Below, in pieces: positions 1-5,107 of a stretch of DNA of 5,140 nucleotides; the first letter of the stretch is position 1, and each line of letters starts with the position of its first letter. The notes under the pieces were generated by a model. It made no database searches. It saw only the letters and a program-made list of their open reading frames with translations, and had not been told where the DNA came from. The stretch is from NCBI GenBank assembly GCA_005878665.1, contig VBLR01000035.1:1-5140 (forward strand). The letters run 5' to 3'. The DNA is from Methanobacteriota archaeon. Its GTDB lineage: Archaea > Thermoplasmatota > Thermoplasmata > RBG-16-68-12. Made by a program: the position numbers and the translations under genes.

Positions 1-60
1 CAGGACTCGCCATTCGCGGTGAGTCCATTGACCCCCGTTGTCGACGACGTAGACGCGCAT
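1..60 (-). CDS. guaAA: GMP synthetase, glutamine amidotransferase subunit A (5' end only)
   Basis: Only the first 20 codons are inside the window; the gene runs off the left edge. The ATG is at 60-58 and the peptide begins MRVYVVDNGGQWTHREW. This is the characteristic N-terminus of the stand-alone archaeal GMP synthetase glutaminase subunit (class I glutamine amidotransferase), where the DNGGQ segment forms the first strand and turn of the fold. By family knowledge the subunit releases ammonia from glutamine and passes it to the ATP-pyrophosphatase subunit, which converts XMP to GMP. The partner gene lies 51 bases upstream, which strongly supports the call. A GGGAG sequence 4 bases before the ATG (68-64) can serve as ribosome binding site. 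The catalytic Cys-His-Glu triad lies outside the window and was not seen. Confidence 0.88.
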   Translation of the reverse strand, partial: MRVYVVDNGGQWTHREWRVL

Positions 61-82
61 GGTACTCCCGTAGCGGCCCGAT

Positions 83-99
83 GAGAAAAAGATTTCCCC
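83..99 (-). promoter_or_regulatory. Possible weak internal promoter or U-tract before guaAA
   Basis: In the 51-base gap before guaAA the minus strand reads GGGGAAATCTTTTTCTC. A BRE-like GGAAA (97-93) is followed by a T-rich box (90-86) centred 28 bases before the ATG, almost the same spacing as the purE promoter candidate. TTTTT is a poor TATA box, so this could instead be a weak oligo-U pause or terminator, or chance. The operon arrangement does not require a promoter here. Confidence 0.25.
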
Positions 100-111
100 G
101 CGCTTGCCCGG

Positions 112-1059
112 TCATTCCCATTCGATCGTCGCGGGGGGTTTGTTCGACACGTCGTACGCGACGCGGTTGATTCCCGCGACCTCGTTGGTGATGCGAATCG
201 AGATGCGATCGAGGACCTCGTGTGGAATCTTCGAGTACACCGCGGTCATCCCGTCGATTGAGTCGACCGCGCGGATGGCGACCGTGTGGCCGTACACGCG
301 AACGTCTCCGTGTACGCCGACCGTCTGCACCGGCAGGAGCACGGCGAAATATTCCCACGGGAGAGGCATGAGACTCCGTCCGGCGGCGGCTCGGATTTCT
401 TCCTCGACGATGGCGGATGCGCCCCGAACCAAGTCGACTCGATCCGGTGTCACTTCGCCGATGACCCGCACGGCCAACCCCGGGCCGGGGAACGGCTGTC
501 GCTCCGAGACCGTCACGCCGAGCGCCCGGGCGACCGCCCGGACTTCGTCCTTGTAGAGGTCGCGGAGCGGTTCGACAACCTTCAACTTCATGTTCTCCGG
601 AAGGCCGCCCACGTTGTGGTGGGTCTTGATCCGGTCTCGAAGCTGGCCCCCACTCTCGATCCAGTCCGGAGCGATCGTCCCCTGGACGAGATGGTCGGCC
701 CCGAAGGTTTTCGCCTCTCGTTCGAAGAGCTCGATGAACTTCCGTCCGATGACGGACCGTTTCTTCTCGGGATCGATGATGCCGCGGAGGGCGGCGAAAA
801 ATTCGTCGGCCGCGCGTACGATCCGGTGGCGCACCGCGAGTTCCTTTAGGGTCTGCGCGACATCGTCGGTCTCCCCTTTCCGCATGAATCCTGTGTCGAT
901 GTACACGGCGAGAAGGCGGTCGCCGAGGGCGCGACTCGCGAGGACCGCTGCCGCCGTGCTGTCGACTCCGCCCGAACAGGCGATGATCGCTTTGCCAGGC
1001 ACCGCTTTGCGGATTGCCTCCACCTGTTCGGCGACGAAGGCGTTCGCGTCGAACATCAT
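112..1059 (-). CDS. guaAB: GMP synthetase, ATP-pyrophosphatase (synthetase) subunit B
   Basis: The enzyme adenylates XMP with ATP and aminates it with ammonia from the glutaminase subunit, giving GMP in the cytoplasm. The 315-residue product, near the usual archaeal length, has the PP-loop SGGVDS at residues 29-34, the YIDTGFMRKGE segment at 53-63, the IKTHHNVGGLPE block at 144-155, RQPFPGPGL at 187-195, and the C-terminal dimerisation domain ending KPPATIEWE, all hallmarks of the family. No glutaminase domain is fused, as expected of the archaeal two-gene form. I chose the ATG at 1059, whose ATGA overlaps the purE stop codon by 4 bases; an adjacent ATG at 1056 is equally possible. An upstream in-frame ATG at 1092 would add 11 unconserved residues inside purE and is unlikely. 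The close packing with purE and guaAA indicates one purine operon. Confidence 0.97.
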   Translation of the reverse strand: MMFDANAFVAEQVEAIRKAVPGKAIIACSGGVDSTAAAVLASRALGDRLLAVYIDTGFMRKGETDDVAQTLKELAVRHRIVRAADEFFAALRGIIDPEKKRSVIGRKFIELFEREAKTFGADHLVQGTIAPDWIESGGQLRDRIKTHHNVGGLPENMKLKVVEPLRDLYKDEVRAVARALGVTVSERQPFPGPGLAVRVIGEVTPDRVDLVRGASAIVEEEIRAAAGRSLMPLPWEYFAVLLPVQTVGVHGDVRVYGHTVAIRAVDSIDGMTAVYSKIPHEVLDRISIRITNEVAGINRVAYDVSNKPPATIEWE

Positions 1060-1526
1060 TCGCCCAGCGTTCGGGAGTCTTCGAGGACCCACTTTTTCAA
1101 CGCCTCGCGATGTTCCTTGAGCTTCTCCCCGAGGCGCTCGTCCCGGAGAGCCAGGATCTCCACTGCGAGGATGGCCGCGTTCTCCCCCCGGTCGAGGCCG
1201 ACGGCGGCCACGGGCACGCCGGGCGGCATCTGCGACACGCTCAGGACGGCGTCCAGGTTCAGCTTGCCGCTCACCGGCACTCCGATGACCGGTTTCGTGG
1301 TATGGGCCGCGATGGTGCCGGGGAGCGCGGCGGAGAGGCCCGCGATCGCGATGAAGACTTTCGCCGTGGTGTTCCGAATCAAATCTCGGAGGAGGTCCGG
1401 CGTGCGATGGGCGGATGCGACGACCATGTCGTATCCGACGCCGAACTGGTCGAGGAACGAGCTCGCCTGTTTCCCGACCTCCGCGTCGGTCTTGGAACCG
1501 AGGACGATGAGGACGTCAACGGGCAT
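1056..1526 (-). CDS. purE: 5-(carboxyamino)imidazole ribonucleotide mutase / AIR carboxylase
   Basis: PurE forms CAIR in de novo purine synthesis, either from N5-CAIR made by PurK (class I) or directly from AIR and CO2 (class II). The 156-residue product has the family's usual length and motifs: the phosphate-binding GSKTD at 10-14, SAHRTP at 38-43 with the general acid/base histidine (His40), GVPVSGKL at 82-89, QMPPGVPV at 99-106 and LDRGENAAILAVEIL at 111-125. The loop AGLSAALPG (62-70) is odd: it is two residues shorter than the E. coli loop AGAGGAAHLPG and lacks its second conserved histidine, looking more like class II enzymes, while SAHRTP and QMPPGVPV look class I. No purK is in the window. 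No Shine-Dalgarno sequence precedes the ATG, but a TATA-like box does at a leaderless spacing. It overlaps guaAB by 4 bases and heads the purine operon. Confidence 0.93.
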   Translation of the reverse strand: MPVDVLIVLGSKTDAEVGKQASSFLDQFGVGYDMVVASAHRTPDLLRDLIRNTTAKVFIAIAGLSAALPGTIAAHTTKPVIGVPVSGKLNLDAVLSVSQMPPGVPVAAVGLDRGENAAILAVEILALRDERLGEKLKEHREALKKWVLEDSRTLGE

Positions 1527-1549
1527 CGCTGGGACAAGGTGGGTTCGTG

Positions 1550-1564
1550 GAATAAAGGCTTTCC
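1550..1564 (-). promoter_or_regulatory. Archaeal promoter candidate for purE-guaAB-guaAA
   Basis: On the minus strand a BRE-like GGAAA (1564-1560) is followed by TTTATT (1556-1551). The box is centred about 27 to 28 bases before the A of the purE ATG at 1526, the distance expected if transcription starts at or next to the start codon. No ribosome binding site lies between box and ATG, so a leaderless mRNA is inferred. The match to a canonical TATA box is moderate. Confidence 0.5.
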
Positions 1565-1567
1565 ACT

Positions 1568-1585
1568 TCCGCGGCGGAGCGCGGA
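1568..1585 (-). terminator. GC-rich stem-loop after the membrane-protein gene
   Basis: TCCGCG and CGCGGA form a perfect 6-base-pair stem around a 6-base loop, beginning 8 bases after the stop codon of the 102-residue membrane protein. A short T-containing stretch (CCTTTATT) follows 10 bases later, but there is no proper T-run. It sits between two transcription units and may help end the upstream one. In a GC-rich genome such a stem can also arise by chance. Confidence 0.25.
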
Positions 1586-1592
1586 GACCCGC

Positions 1593-1901
1593 TCAGCTCT
1601 TCATGATCGCCAGAAGGAAGAGGCCGATTGCGGCAGCGGCTCCGATGATCGCCGCGAGGATCACGCCAATCGATTCGACGATGACGTTGACCAGGCTCAC
1701 ACTCGAGCTAAACGGACCGGCGTACCAGGCCCACAGGGTCCCGACGATTAATCCGCCCACCAAGAGGCCCACCCCGATCTTCCGGCTCTTCCCGCTTCCG
1801 AAGTAGGCCGTGAAGGCTCCGGTGATGACCAAGAAGAGACTGAAGGTCAGGAAGAGGATGGTCAGAAATGTCAACCAGTCAAACGCGGAAAAGGCGCTCA
1901 T
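1593..1901 (-). CDS. Small three-pass membrane protein of unknown function
   Basis: I do not recognise a family for this 102-residue protein. Hydrophobicity shows three membrane segments at about residues 9-33, 43-61 and 71-99. The only strongly basic loop, GSGKSRK (35-41), lies between the first two. By the positive-inside rule this puts that loop and the C-terminal Lys in the cytoplasm and the N-terminus outside. The middle and last segments are rich in Gly, Ala and Ile, allowing tight helix packing. There is no cleavable signal peptide, cysteine or evident catalytic motif. It starts 9 bases after the stop of the RAM-domain gene, whose stop codon overlaps its ribosome binding site, so the two are very likely cotranscribed and perhaps translationally coupled. 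The coding call rests on the clean membrane pattern, a good ribosome binding site and the operon position. Confidence 0.8.
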   Translation of the reverse strand: MSAFSAFDWLTFLTILFLTFSLFLVITGAFTAYFGSGKSRKIGVGLLVGGLIVGTLWAWYAGPFSSSVSLVNVIVESIGVILAAIIGAAAAIGLFLLAIMKS

Positions 1902-1906
1902 GTGTT

Positions 1907-1913
1907 CCCCTCA
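1907..1913 (-). promoter_or_regulatory. Ribosome binding site embedded in the preceding stop codon
   Basis: The minus strand reads TGAGGGG followed by AACAC and the ATG at 1901. The TGA (1913-1911) ends the RAM-domain gene and its last two bases begin the GAGGGG Shine-Dalgarno-like sequence (1912-1907), 5 bases from the start. A ribosome ending the first gene would stand on the binding site of the second, which fixes the start choice and suggests coupled translation. Confidence 0.65.
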
Positions 1914-2144
1914 GAACTTAATGCCGGTCAACGTCTTCGTGTCGATGACCCCCGGGATCGATCGGATCTTGTCGACGACGACCTGGCCGAGGACGTTGAA
2001 ATCCTCGGCTTCGATTTTCGCGATCAGGTCGTACTCTCCGAACAAGGGGTGGAGCTCCACGATTTCTTTGACTTTCAGGAGCTCATTGTACACTTCGTGC
2101 TCCTTGGCGGGAGCGGTGCTAATGAGCACGAACCCGATGGCCAT
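1911..2144 (-). CDS. Stand-alone Lrp/AsnC ligand-binding (RAM) domain protein
   Basis: The 77-residue product is a complete RAM domain (regulation of amino acid metabolism, the Lrp/AsnC C-terminal fold) and nothing else. It opens with the first strand AIGFVLIST (2-10), then a helix with the EVYNELLKVKEI segment (17-28), the typical HPLFGEYDLIAKIEAED turn and strand (32-48, with GEYDL at 36-40), a second helix around 49-61 and the closing SIPGVIDTKTLTGI strand (62-75). The helix-turn-helix of full Lrp regulators is absent and there is no room for it: a promoter lies directly upstream. Known stand-alone members form dimers and higher rings and bind amino acids or related small molecules; some modulate full-length regulators. 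The ligand cannot be read from the sequence. It has its own TATA box and a GGTGA ribosome binding site, and is followed immediately by a small membrane protein. Confidence 0.92.
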   Translation of the reverse strand: MAIGFVLISTAPAKEHEVYNELLKVKEIVELHPLFGEYDLIAKIEAEDFNVLGQVVVDKIRSIPGVIDTKTLTGIKF

Positions 2145-2151
2145 CCCTAGG

Positions 2152-2192
2152 TCACCGCGCCGAGAAACTACTGTCGCAATATAACCCTATCG
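2152..2192 (-). promoter_or_regulatory. Promoter and ribosome binding site of the RAM-domain gene
   Basis: The minus strand has TTATATT at 2184-2178, the best TATA box in the window, in a locally AT-richer patch; CGATAG just upstream (2192-2187) is a weak BRE match. From the usual spacing, transcription should start near 2155, leaving a leader of only about 10-12 bases. GGTGA (2156-2152) lies 7 bases before the ATG at 2144 and complements the 16S rRNA tail, so it would stand at or very near the 5' end of the mRNA. Confidence 0.6.
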
Positions 2193-2210
2193 CAACTTGT
2201 ACTTGAAACG

Positions 2211-2265
2211 CTCGTCCGCGAGATCGGCAGCGCCATCTGCATGGCACTCTGACGATGCACAGAGT
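2211..2265 (-). other. Three stacked stem-loops in the 134-base intergenic region
   Basis: Between the kinase stop (2279) and the RAM promoter the minus strand can form three hairpins. At 2265-2246 ACTCTG pairs with CAGAGT around 8 bases. At 2248-2229 AGTGCCAT pairs with ATGGCGCT around GCAG, 8 pairs including one G-T wobble. At 2222-2211 CTCG pairs with CGAG around CGGA. The first two share three bases, so at full length they exclude each other. No T-run follows, so a classic terminator is not evident. It could be the 3' end structure of the upstream operon or a binding region; no tRNA or known riboswitch was recognised. Confidence 0.35.
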
Positions 2266-2278
2266 CATTCCCGCGAGG

Positions 2279-3202
2279 TCAGAAGGTTGCGTGTCGGCGT
2301 GCGCGACGGAGAACTTGGGACCATGTCGGAAGGTTCGACTGCGTCCCCTTCTTTTCCACGACGAAACTTGCGACCGAGGACGCGAGAATCCCGCAGCGAC
2401 GGAGGTCGAGCCCGCGGGCCAAGCCCGCATAAAAGCCGGCGCGATACGCATCGCCCGCGCCGGTCACGTCGACCACTTCGCGGGGGCGAACCCTCGGGAT
2501 TCGAATTCGGCCGTCGCGCGAAATGATGAGGCTTCCTCGCGATCCGCGCGTGGCCACAATGACCTCTGCGGCCTTGAGGAGCCCTTCGGTGGACGTGACG
2601 CGTGCGAGCCGTCTCGCTCGAACGATCTCCGCCTCGTTCCCAAAGAAGTAGGTCGACCGATCGAGCAGCTCGCGGAACAGCCGCGGCGTATACACGTAGT
2701 GGATTTCTTGCGAGGGATCGAATGCGATGGTCTTTCCCAGAGATGACGCGAATCTTGCGATGCGCACATAGTATTCCGGTCGCCCCGTCCCGATGTGAAC
2801 CAGGTCGACGTCCTGCACACTGTGCCGCAAGAGAGGCAGGCGTTCCGCGTCTTTCATCGGTCCCTGGTCCACGATGGCCATCTGATTGCCCTTCGGGTCC
2901 GAGAACACCCAGGCCGAGGGCGTGTTCGTCTTGCGAACGGTGCGGAGGTCCGTCGTATCGACGCCGTCCCTCTCCAACGCCTCTCGATAGTCATTTGGGA
3001 AGTCGATCCCGACGAACGAGGCAAGCGAGACTTTGACGCCAAGACGCGCCGCCGCCCTCGCGAGATTTCCAGCGGTCCCCCCGAAGTACCGCTCCCGGTC
3101 AAGAATCTCGATCGAGGTGTTTGGCGTCGGGAGGCGGCGGAGAGTCACGATGTAGTCCATCGCGACATGCCCGAAGGCGCCGACAAAATTCCTCACGCCC
3201 AT
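2279..3202 (-). CDS. PfkB-family nucleoside kinase (MJ0406-like)
   Basis: This ribokinase-superfamily enzyme of 307 residues most likely phosphorylates the 5' hydroxyl of nucleosides with ATP. The sequence shows the substrate-lid region and signature 1, with YFGGTAGNLARAAARLG at 39-55, and signature 2 VDVTGAGDAYRAGF at 244-257 with the catalytic base Asp251 and anion-hole GAG. The opening VGAFGHVAMDYIV, TPSAWVFSDPKGNQ (94-107) and the closing SFVVEKKGTQSNLPTW (279-294) closely match, from memory, the Methanocaldococcus MJ0406 nucleoside kinase, which accepts inosine, guanosine, cytidine and adenosine; a sugar kinase is less likely. The reported ATG at 3202 overlaps the phosphatase gene by 10 bases. 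A GTG at 3196, overlapping the stop as GTGA, is equally good: each start has GAGG 8 or 9 bases upstream. Downstream of ahcY, it fits salvage of the nucleoside that gene's product releases. Confidence 0.9.
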   Translation of the reverse strand: MGVRNFVGAFGHVAMDYIVTLRRLPTPNTSIEILDRERYFGGTAGNLARAAARLGVKVSLASFVGIDFPNDYREALERDGVDTTDLRTVRKTNTPSAWVFSDPKGNQMAIVDQGPMKDAERLPLLRHSVQDVDLVHIGTGRPEYYVRIARFASSLGKTIAFDPSQEIHYVYTPRLFRELLDRSTYFFGNEAEIVRARRLARVTSTEGLLKAAEVIVATRGSRGSLIISRDGRIRIPRVRPREVVDVTGAGDAYRAGFYAGLARGLDLRRCGILASSVASFVVEKKGTQSNLPTWSQVLRRARRHATF

Positions 3203-3837
3203 GCCCTCAATCCTCGTTGCACATCGGAAAACCGGTCGAACGGGGTGAAATCAATTTCCTCCTCGCGGCACAGCTCCGCCAGTTCCGACTTTGCGAAAAC
3301 GAGGTCGGCTTCGATGGCAGGACAGATATCTGAATGTCCGTTTCCGATGTACGCGGTTCGGTACCCCTGGGCCCGGAGTTCGAAGAGGCGCAGCAATTTG
3401 CATGTGCCGCATAACGTGCACGTTCCGTCCGCCCATGGATACTCGATTCGTACATGACCGCCTTCGAAAATCGCACGGTTCGTTCGGACCGGGACCCGGA
3501 CGTCCCATTTCTGGAGCAGATGCTGCACATAGAAGTCGAGGCCTTCGCTGACGATCTCGAGGACGAACCCCCGCCGCTTGCAGAAGTCGACGAAGTCGCG
3601 GAACGTCTCGTCGATCACGGCCACTCGATCGACGAACCGCAACAACTCTTCCTGGCGGGCCCGAACCAACGCGAATTGACGGACCATAGACTCTCGCGTT
3701 CCGATTTTCCGGGCGCGGTAGAGCTCTTCGATTTCCCGCCACTCCGAAGGCGCGAACGTGTCGAGAATTGCCTCCGCCACGTCTGTCCGGGTGATCGTCC
3801 CATCGAAATCGGAAAGGACGGCCCTCTTGTTCTGCAT
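3193..3837 (-). CDS. MtnX-like HAD-IB family phosphatase
   Basis: The 214-residue product is a haloacid dehalogenase hydrolase, subclass IB. Motif I is SDFDGTIT (9-16) with nucleophile Asp10 and acid/base Asp12; motif II Ser lies in EIVSEGLDFY (94-103). The stretch ILDTFAPSEWREIEELY (24-40) and a cysteine cluster CTLCGTCK (140-147) resemble, from memory, Bacillus MtnX, the methionine-salvage 2-hydroxy-3-keto-5-methylthiopentenyl-1-phosphate phosphatase. Motif IV reads GNGHSD (165-170), with Asn166 where Asp is usual. Catalytic activity is likely but the substrate is unknown; no other methionine-salvage gene is in view, so a mtnX assignment would be premature. I took the ATG at 3837, which has GGTG 5 bases upstream and starts just before motif I; the upstream ATG at 3903 would add 22 low-complexity residues and overlap ahcY. 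It lies 31 bases after ahcY and overlaps the kinase start, suggesting an operon. Confidence 0.88.
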   Translation of the reverse strand: MQNKRAVLSDFDGTITRTDVAEAILDTFAPSEWREIEELYRARKIGTRESMVRQFALVRARQEELLRFVDRVAVIDETFRDFVDFCKRRGFVLEIVSEGLDFYVQHLLQKWDVRVPVRTNRAIFEGGHVRIEYPWADGTCTLCGTCKLLRLFELRAQGYRTAYIGNGHSDICPAIEADLVFAKSELAELCREEEIDFTPFDRFSDVQRGLRAWA

Positions 3838-3868
3838 CGGACCACCGCCCTCGGGGTGAGCCGAGTCT

Positions 3869-5107
3869 TCACGTCCCTTCTTGCCAGGACTCGAGGTAGG
3901 CACGTTGCGCTTTCGTTAGGTGGTCGATCCGGATCCCCGTGCTACGAAGCTTCAGCCGCGCGACTTTCAGGTCGAGTGCCGGAGGCACAGGATAAACACG
4001 AGGATGGAGCCGGCCGGCGTTCTCGGCCAGATACCCGGCGGAGACCGCTTGGATCGCGAAGCTCATGTCCATGATTTCGACCGGATGGCCTTGGCCCGCG
4101 GTGATGTTCACGAGGCGCCCCTCGGCGACGAGGTAGGCCCGCTTGCCGCCCGGGAGGGCGTACTCGTCGACGAACTCCCGGACTCTTCGCTTCCCTTTCG
4201 CGGTTTTCTCGAGATCGGCTTTCGAGATTTCGTTGTCGAAGTGGCCCGCGTTCGCGAGGACCACGCCGTCCTTCATCGCGGGGAAGTGCGCCGCCGTCAC
4301 GATGTCCTTGCAGCCGGTCGCGGAGACGATGAAGTCCGCCTCTCGGACGGCGTTCCGCATGGGGAGGACTTCGAATCCGTCCATGGAGGCCTCGATGGCT
4401 TTGACCGGATCGACCTCGGTGACGACGACCCGAGCGCCCATCCCGCGGGCCCGCATTGCAATCCCGCGCCCCGTCCATCCATACCCCGCGACGACGAAAG
4501 TCTTGCCCGCGATCAGCAGGTTCGTCGCGTTCATCAGCCCGTCGAAAGTGCTCTGGCCCGTCCCGTACCGGTTGTCGAACAGATGCTTCATCTGGGCGTC
4601 GTTCACGTCGATCACGGGAAACCGAAGCGCGCCGTCCCGTTCCATCGCGCGAAGGCGGATGATCCCCGTGGTCGTCTCCTCGTTTCCCCCTCGGACGCCC
4701 TTCAGGAGTTCCTGCCTCTTCGTGTGCAGGAGGTTGACTAGGTCCGCGCCGTCGTCGATGACCAGGTGCGGCTTCAGGTCGAGGACCTTGTGCAGGTTTG
4801 CGTAATATTCCTCGTTGGTCTGCCACTTCTTCGCGTACACCTCAAGGCCGTACGTCTCCGCGAGCGCTTTCGCCACGCTATCATCCGTGGACAAGGGATT
4901 GCAGGATGCGAGTCGAACCGTCGCCCCCGCCTCCCGCAACGACAATGCGAGGACCCCCGTCTTGGCTTCGACATGGAGCGCCATTCCGATCCGTAGCCCT
5001 CGGAGAGGTTTCTTCTGTTTAAGCTCCTCCCGGATTGCGGCGAGCACGGGCATGTGGTCCCGGGCCCATTCGATCCGGCGCGCCCCGACATCACCGAGCT
5101 CGGACAT
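3869..5107 (-). CDS. ahcY: S-adenosylhomocysteine hydrolase (archaeal type)
   Basis: The NAD-dependent cytoplasmic enzyme splits S-adenosylhomocysteine, the inhibitory product of methyltransferases, into homocysteine and adenosine; some methanogen homologues prefer S-inosylhomocysteine. The 412-residue product has RIEWARDHMPVL (11-22), the substrate site NPLSTDD (70-76), DDGADLV (118-124), EETTTGIIRL (143-152), catalytic Lys174 and Asp178 in NDAQMKHLFDNRYGTGQS (169-186), the NAD-binding loop GYGWTGRG (208-215), NAGHFDNEI (286-294), LVAEGRLVN (326-334) and GHPVEIMDMSFA (340-351). It ends LTKAQRAYLESWQEGT, the short archaeal form lacking the Lys-Tyr tail of eukaryotic and many bacterial enzymes. 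The ATG at 5107 starts close before the conserved RIEWA block, but the frame is open without stop to the window edge, so a start further upstream is possible. It leads the operon with the phosphatase and the nucleoside kinase. Confidence 0.96.
   Translation of the reverse strand: MSELGDVGARRIEWARDHMPVLAAIREELKQKKPLRGLRIGMALHVEAKTGVLALSLREAGATVRLASCNPLSTDDSVAKALAETYGLEVYAKKWQTNEEYYANLHKVLDLKPHLVIDDGADLVNLLHTKRQELLKGVRGGNEETTTGIIRLRAMERDGALRFPVIDVNDAQMKHLFDNRYGTGQSTFDGLMNATNLLIAGKTFVVAGYGWTGRGIAMRARGMGARVVVTEVDPVKAIEASMDGFEVLPMRNAVREADFIVSATGCKDIVTAAHFPAMKDGVVLANAGHFDNEISKADLEKTAKGKRRVREFVDEYALPGGKRAYLVAEGRLVNITAGQGHPVEIMDMSFAIQAVSAGYLAENAGRLHPRVYPVPPALDLKVARLKLRSTGIRIDHLTKAQRAYLESWQEGT

Noticed and set aside
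286..1751. Several plus-strand open frames opposite guaAB and purE
   Set aside because: They overlap conserved minus-strand genes, have biased low-quality compositions and match no family; they are antisense shadows.
2145..2278. Possible tRNA or known riboswitch in the intergenic region
   Set aside because: No cloverleaf with a T-loop-like GTTCRA and matching acceptor stem was found, and no known riboswitch core was recognised; only short hairpins are present.
2152..2451. 99-codon minus-strand frame overlapping the kinase 3' end and the intergenic region
   Set aside because: It is out of frame with the conserved kinase C-terminus, runs through the hairpins and the TATA box, and its product has no sensible domain pattern.
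3838..3903. Upstream ATG extending the HAD phosphatase by 22 residues
   Set aside because: The extension is low complexity, overlaps the end of ahcY, and the conserved motif I follows directly after the ATG at 3837, which has its own GGTG ribosome binding site.
3920..4741. 273-codon open frame on the plus strand opposite ahcY
   Set aside because: Antisense shadow of ahcY rich in Arg, Asp and Pro, with no recognisable domain; long antisense frames are expected from the codon bias of this GC-rich gene.
3942..4826. 294-codon open frame on the minus strand inside ahcY
   Set aside because: Its product is a run of Arg, Gly, Pro and Glu typical of a shifted frame in GC-rich DNA, and it lies wholly within the clearly conserved ahcY frame.
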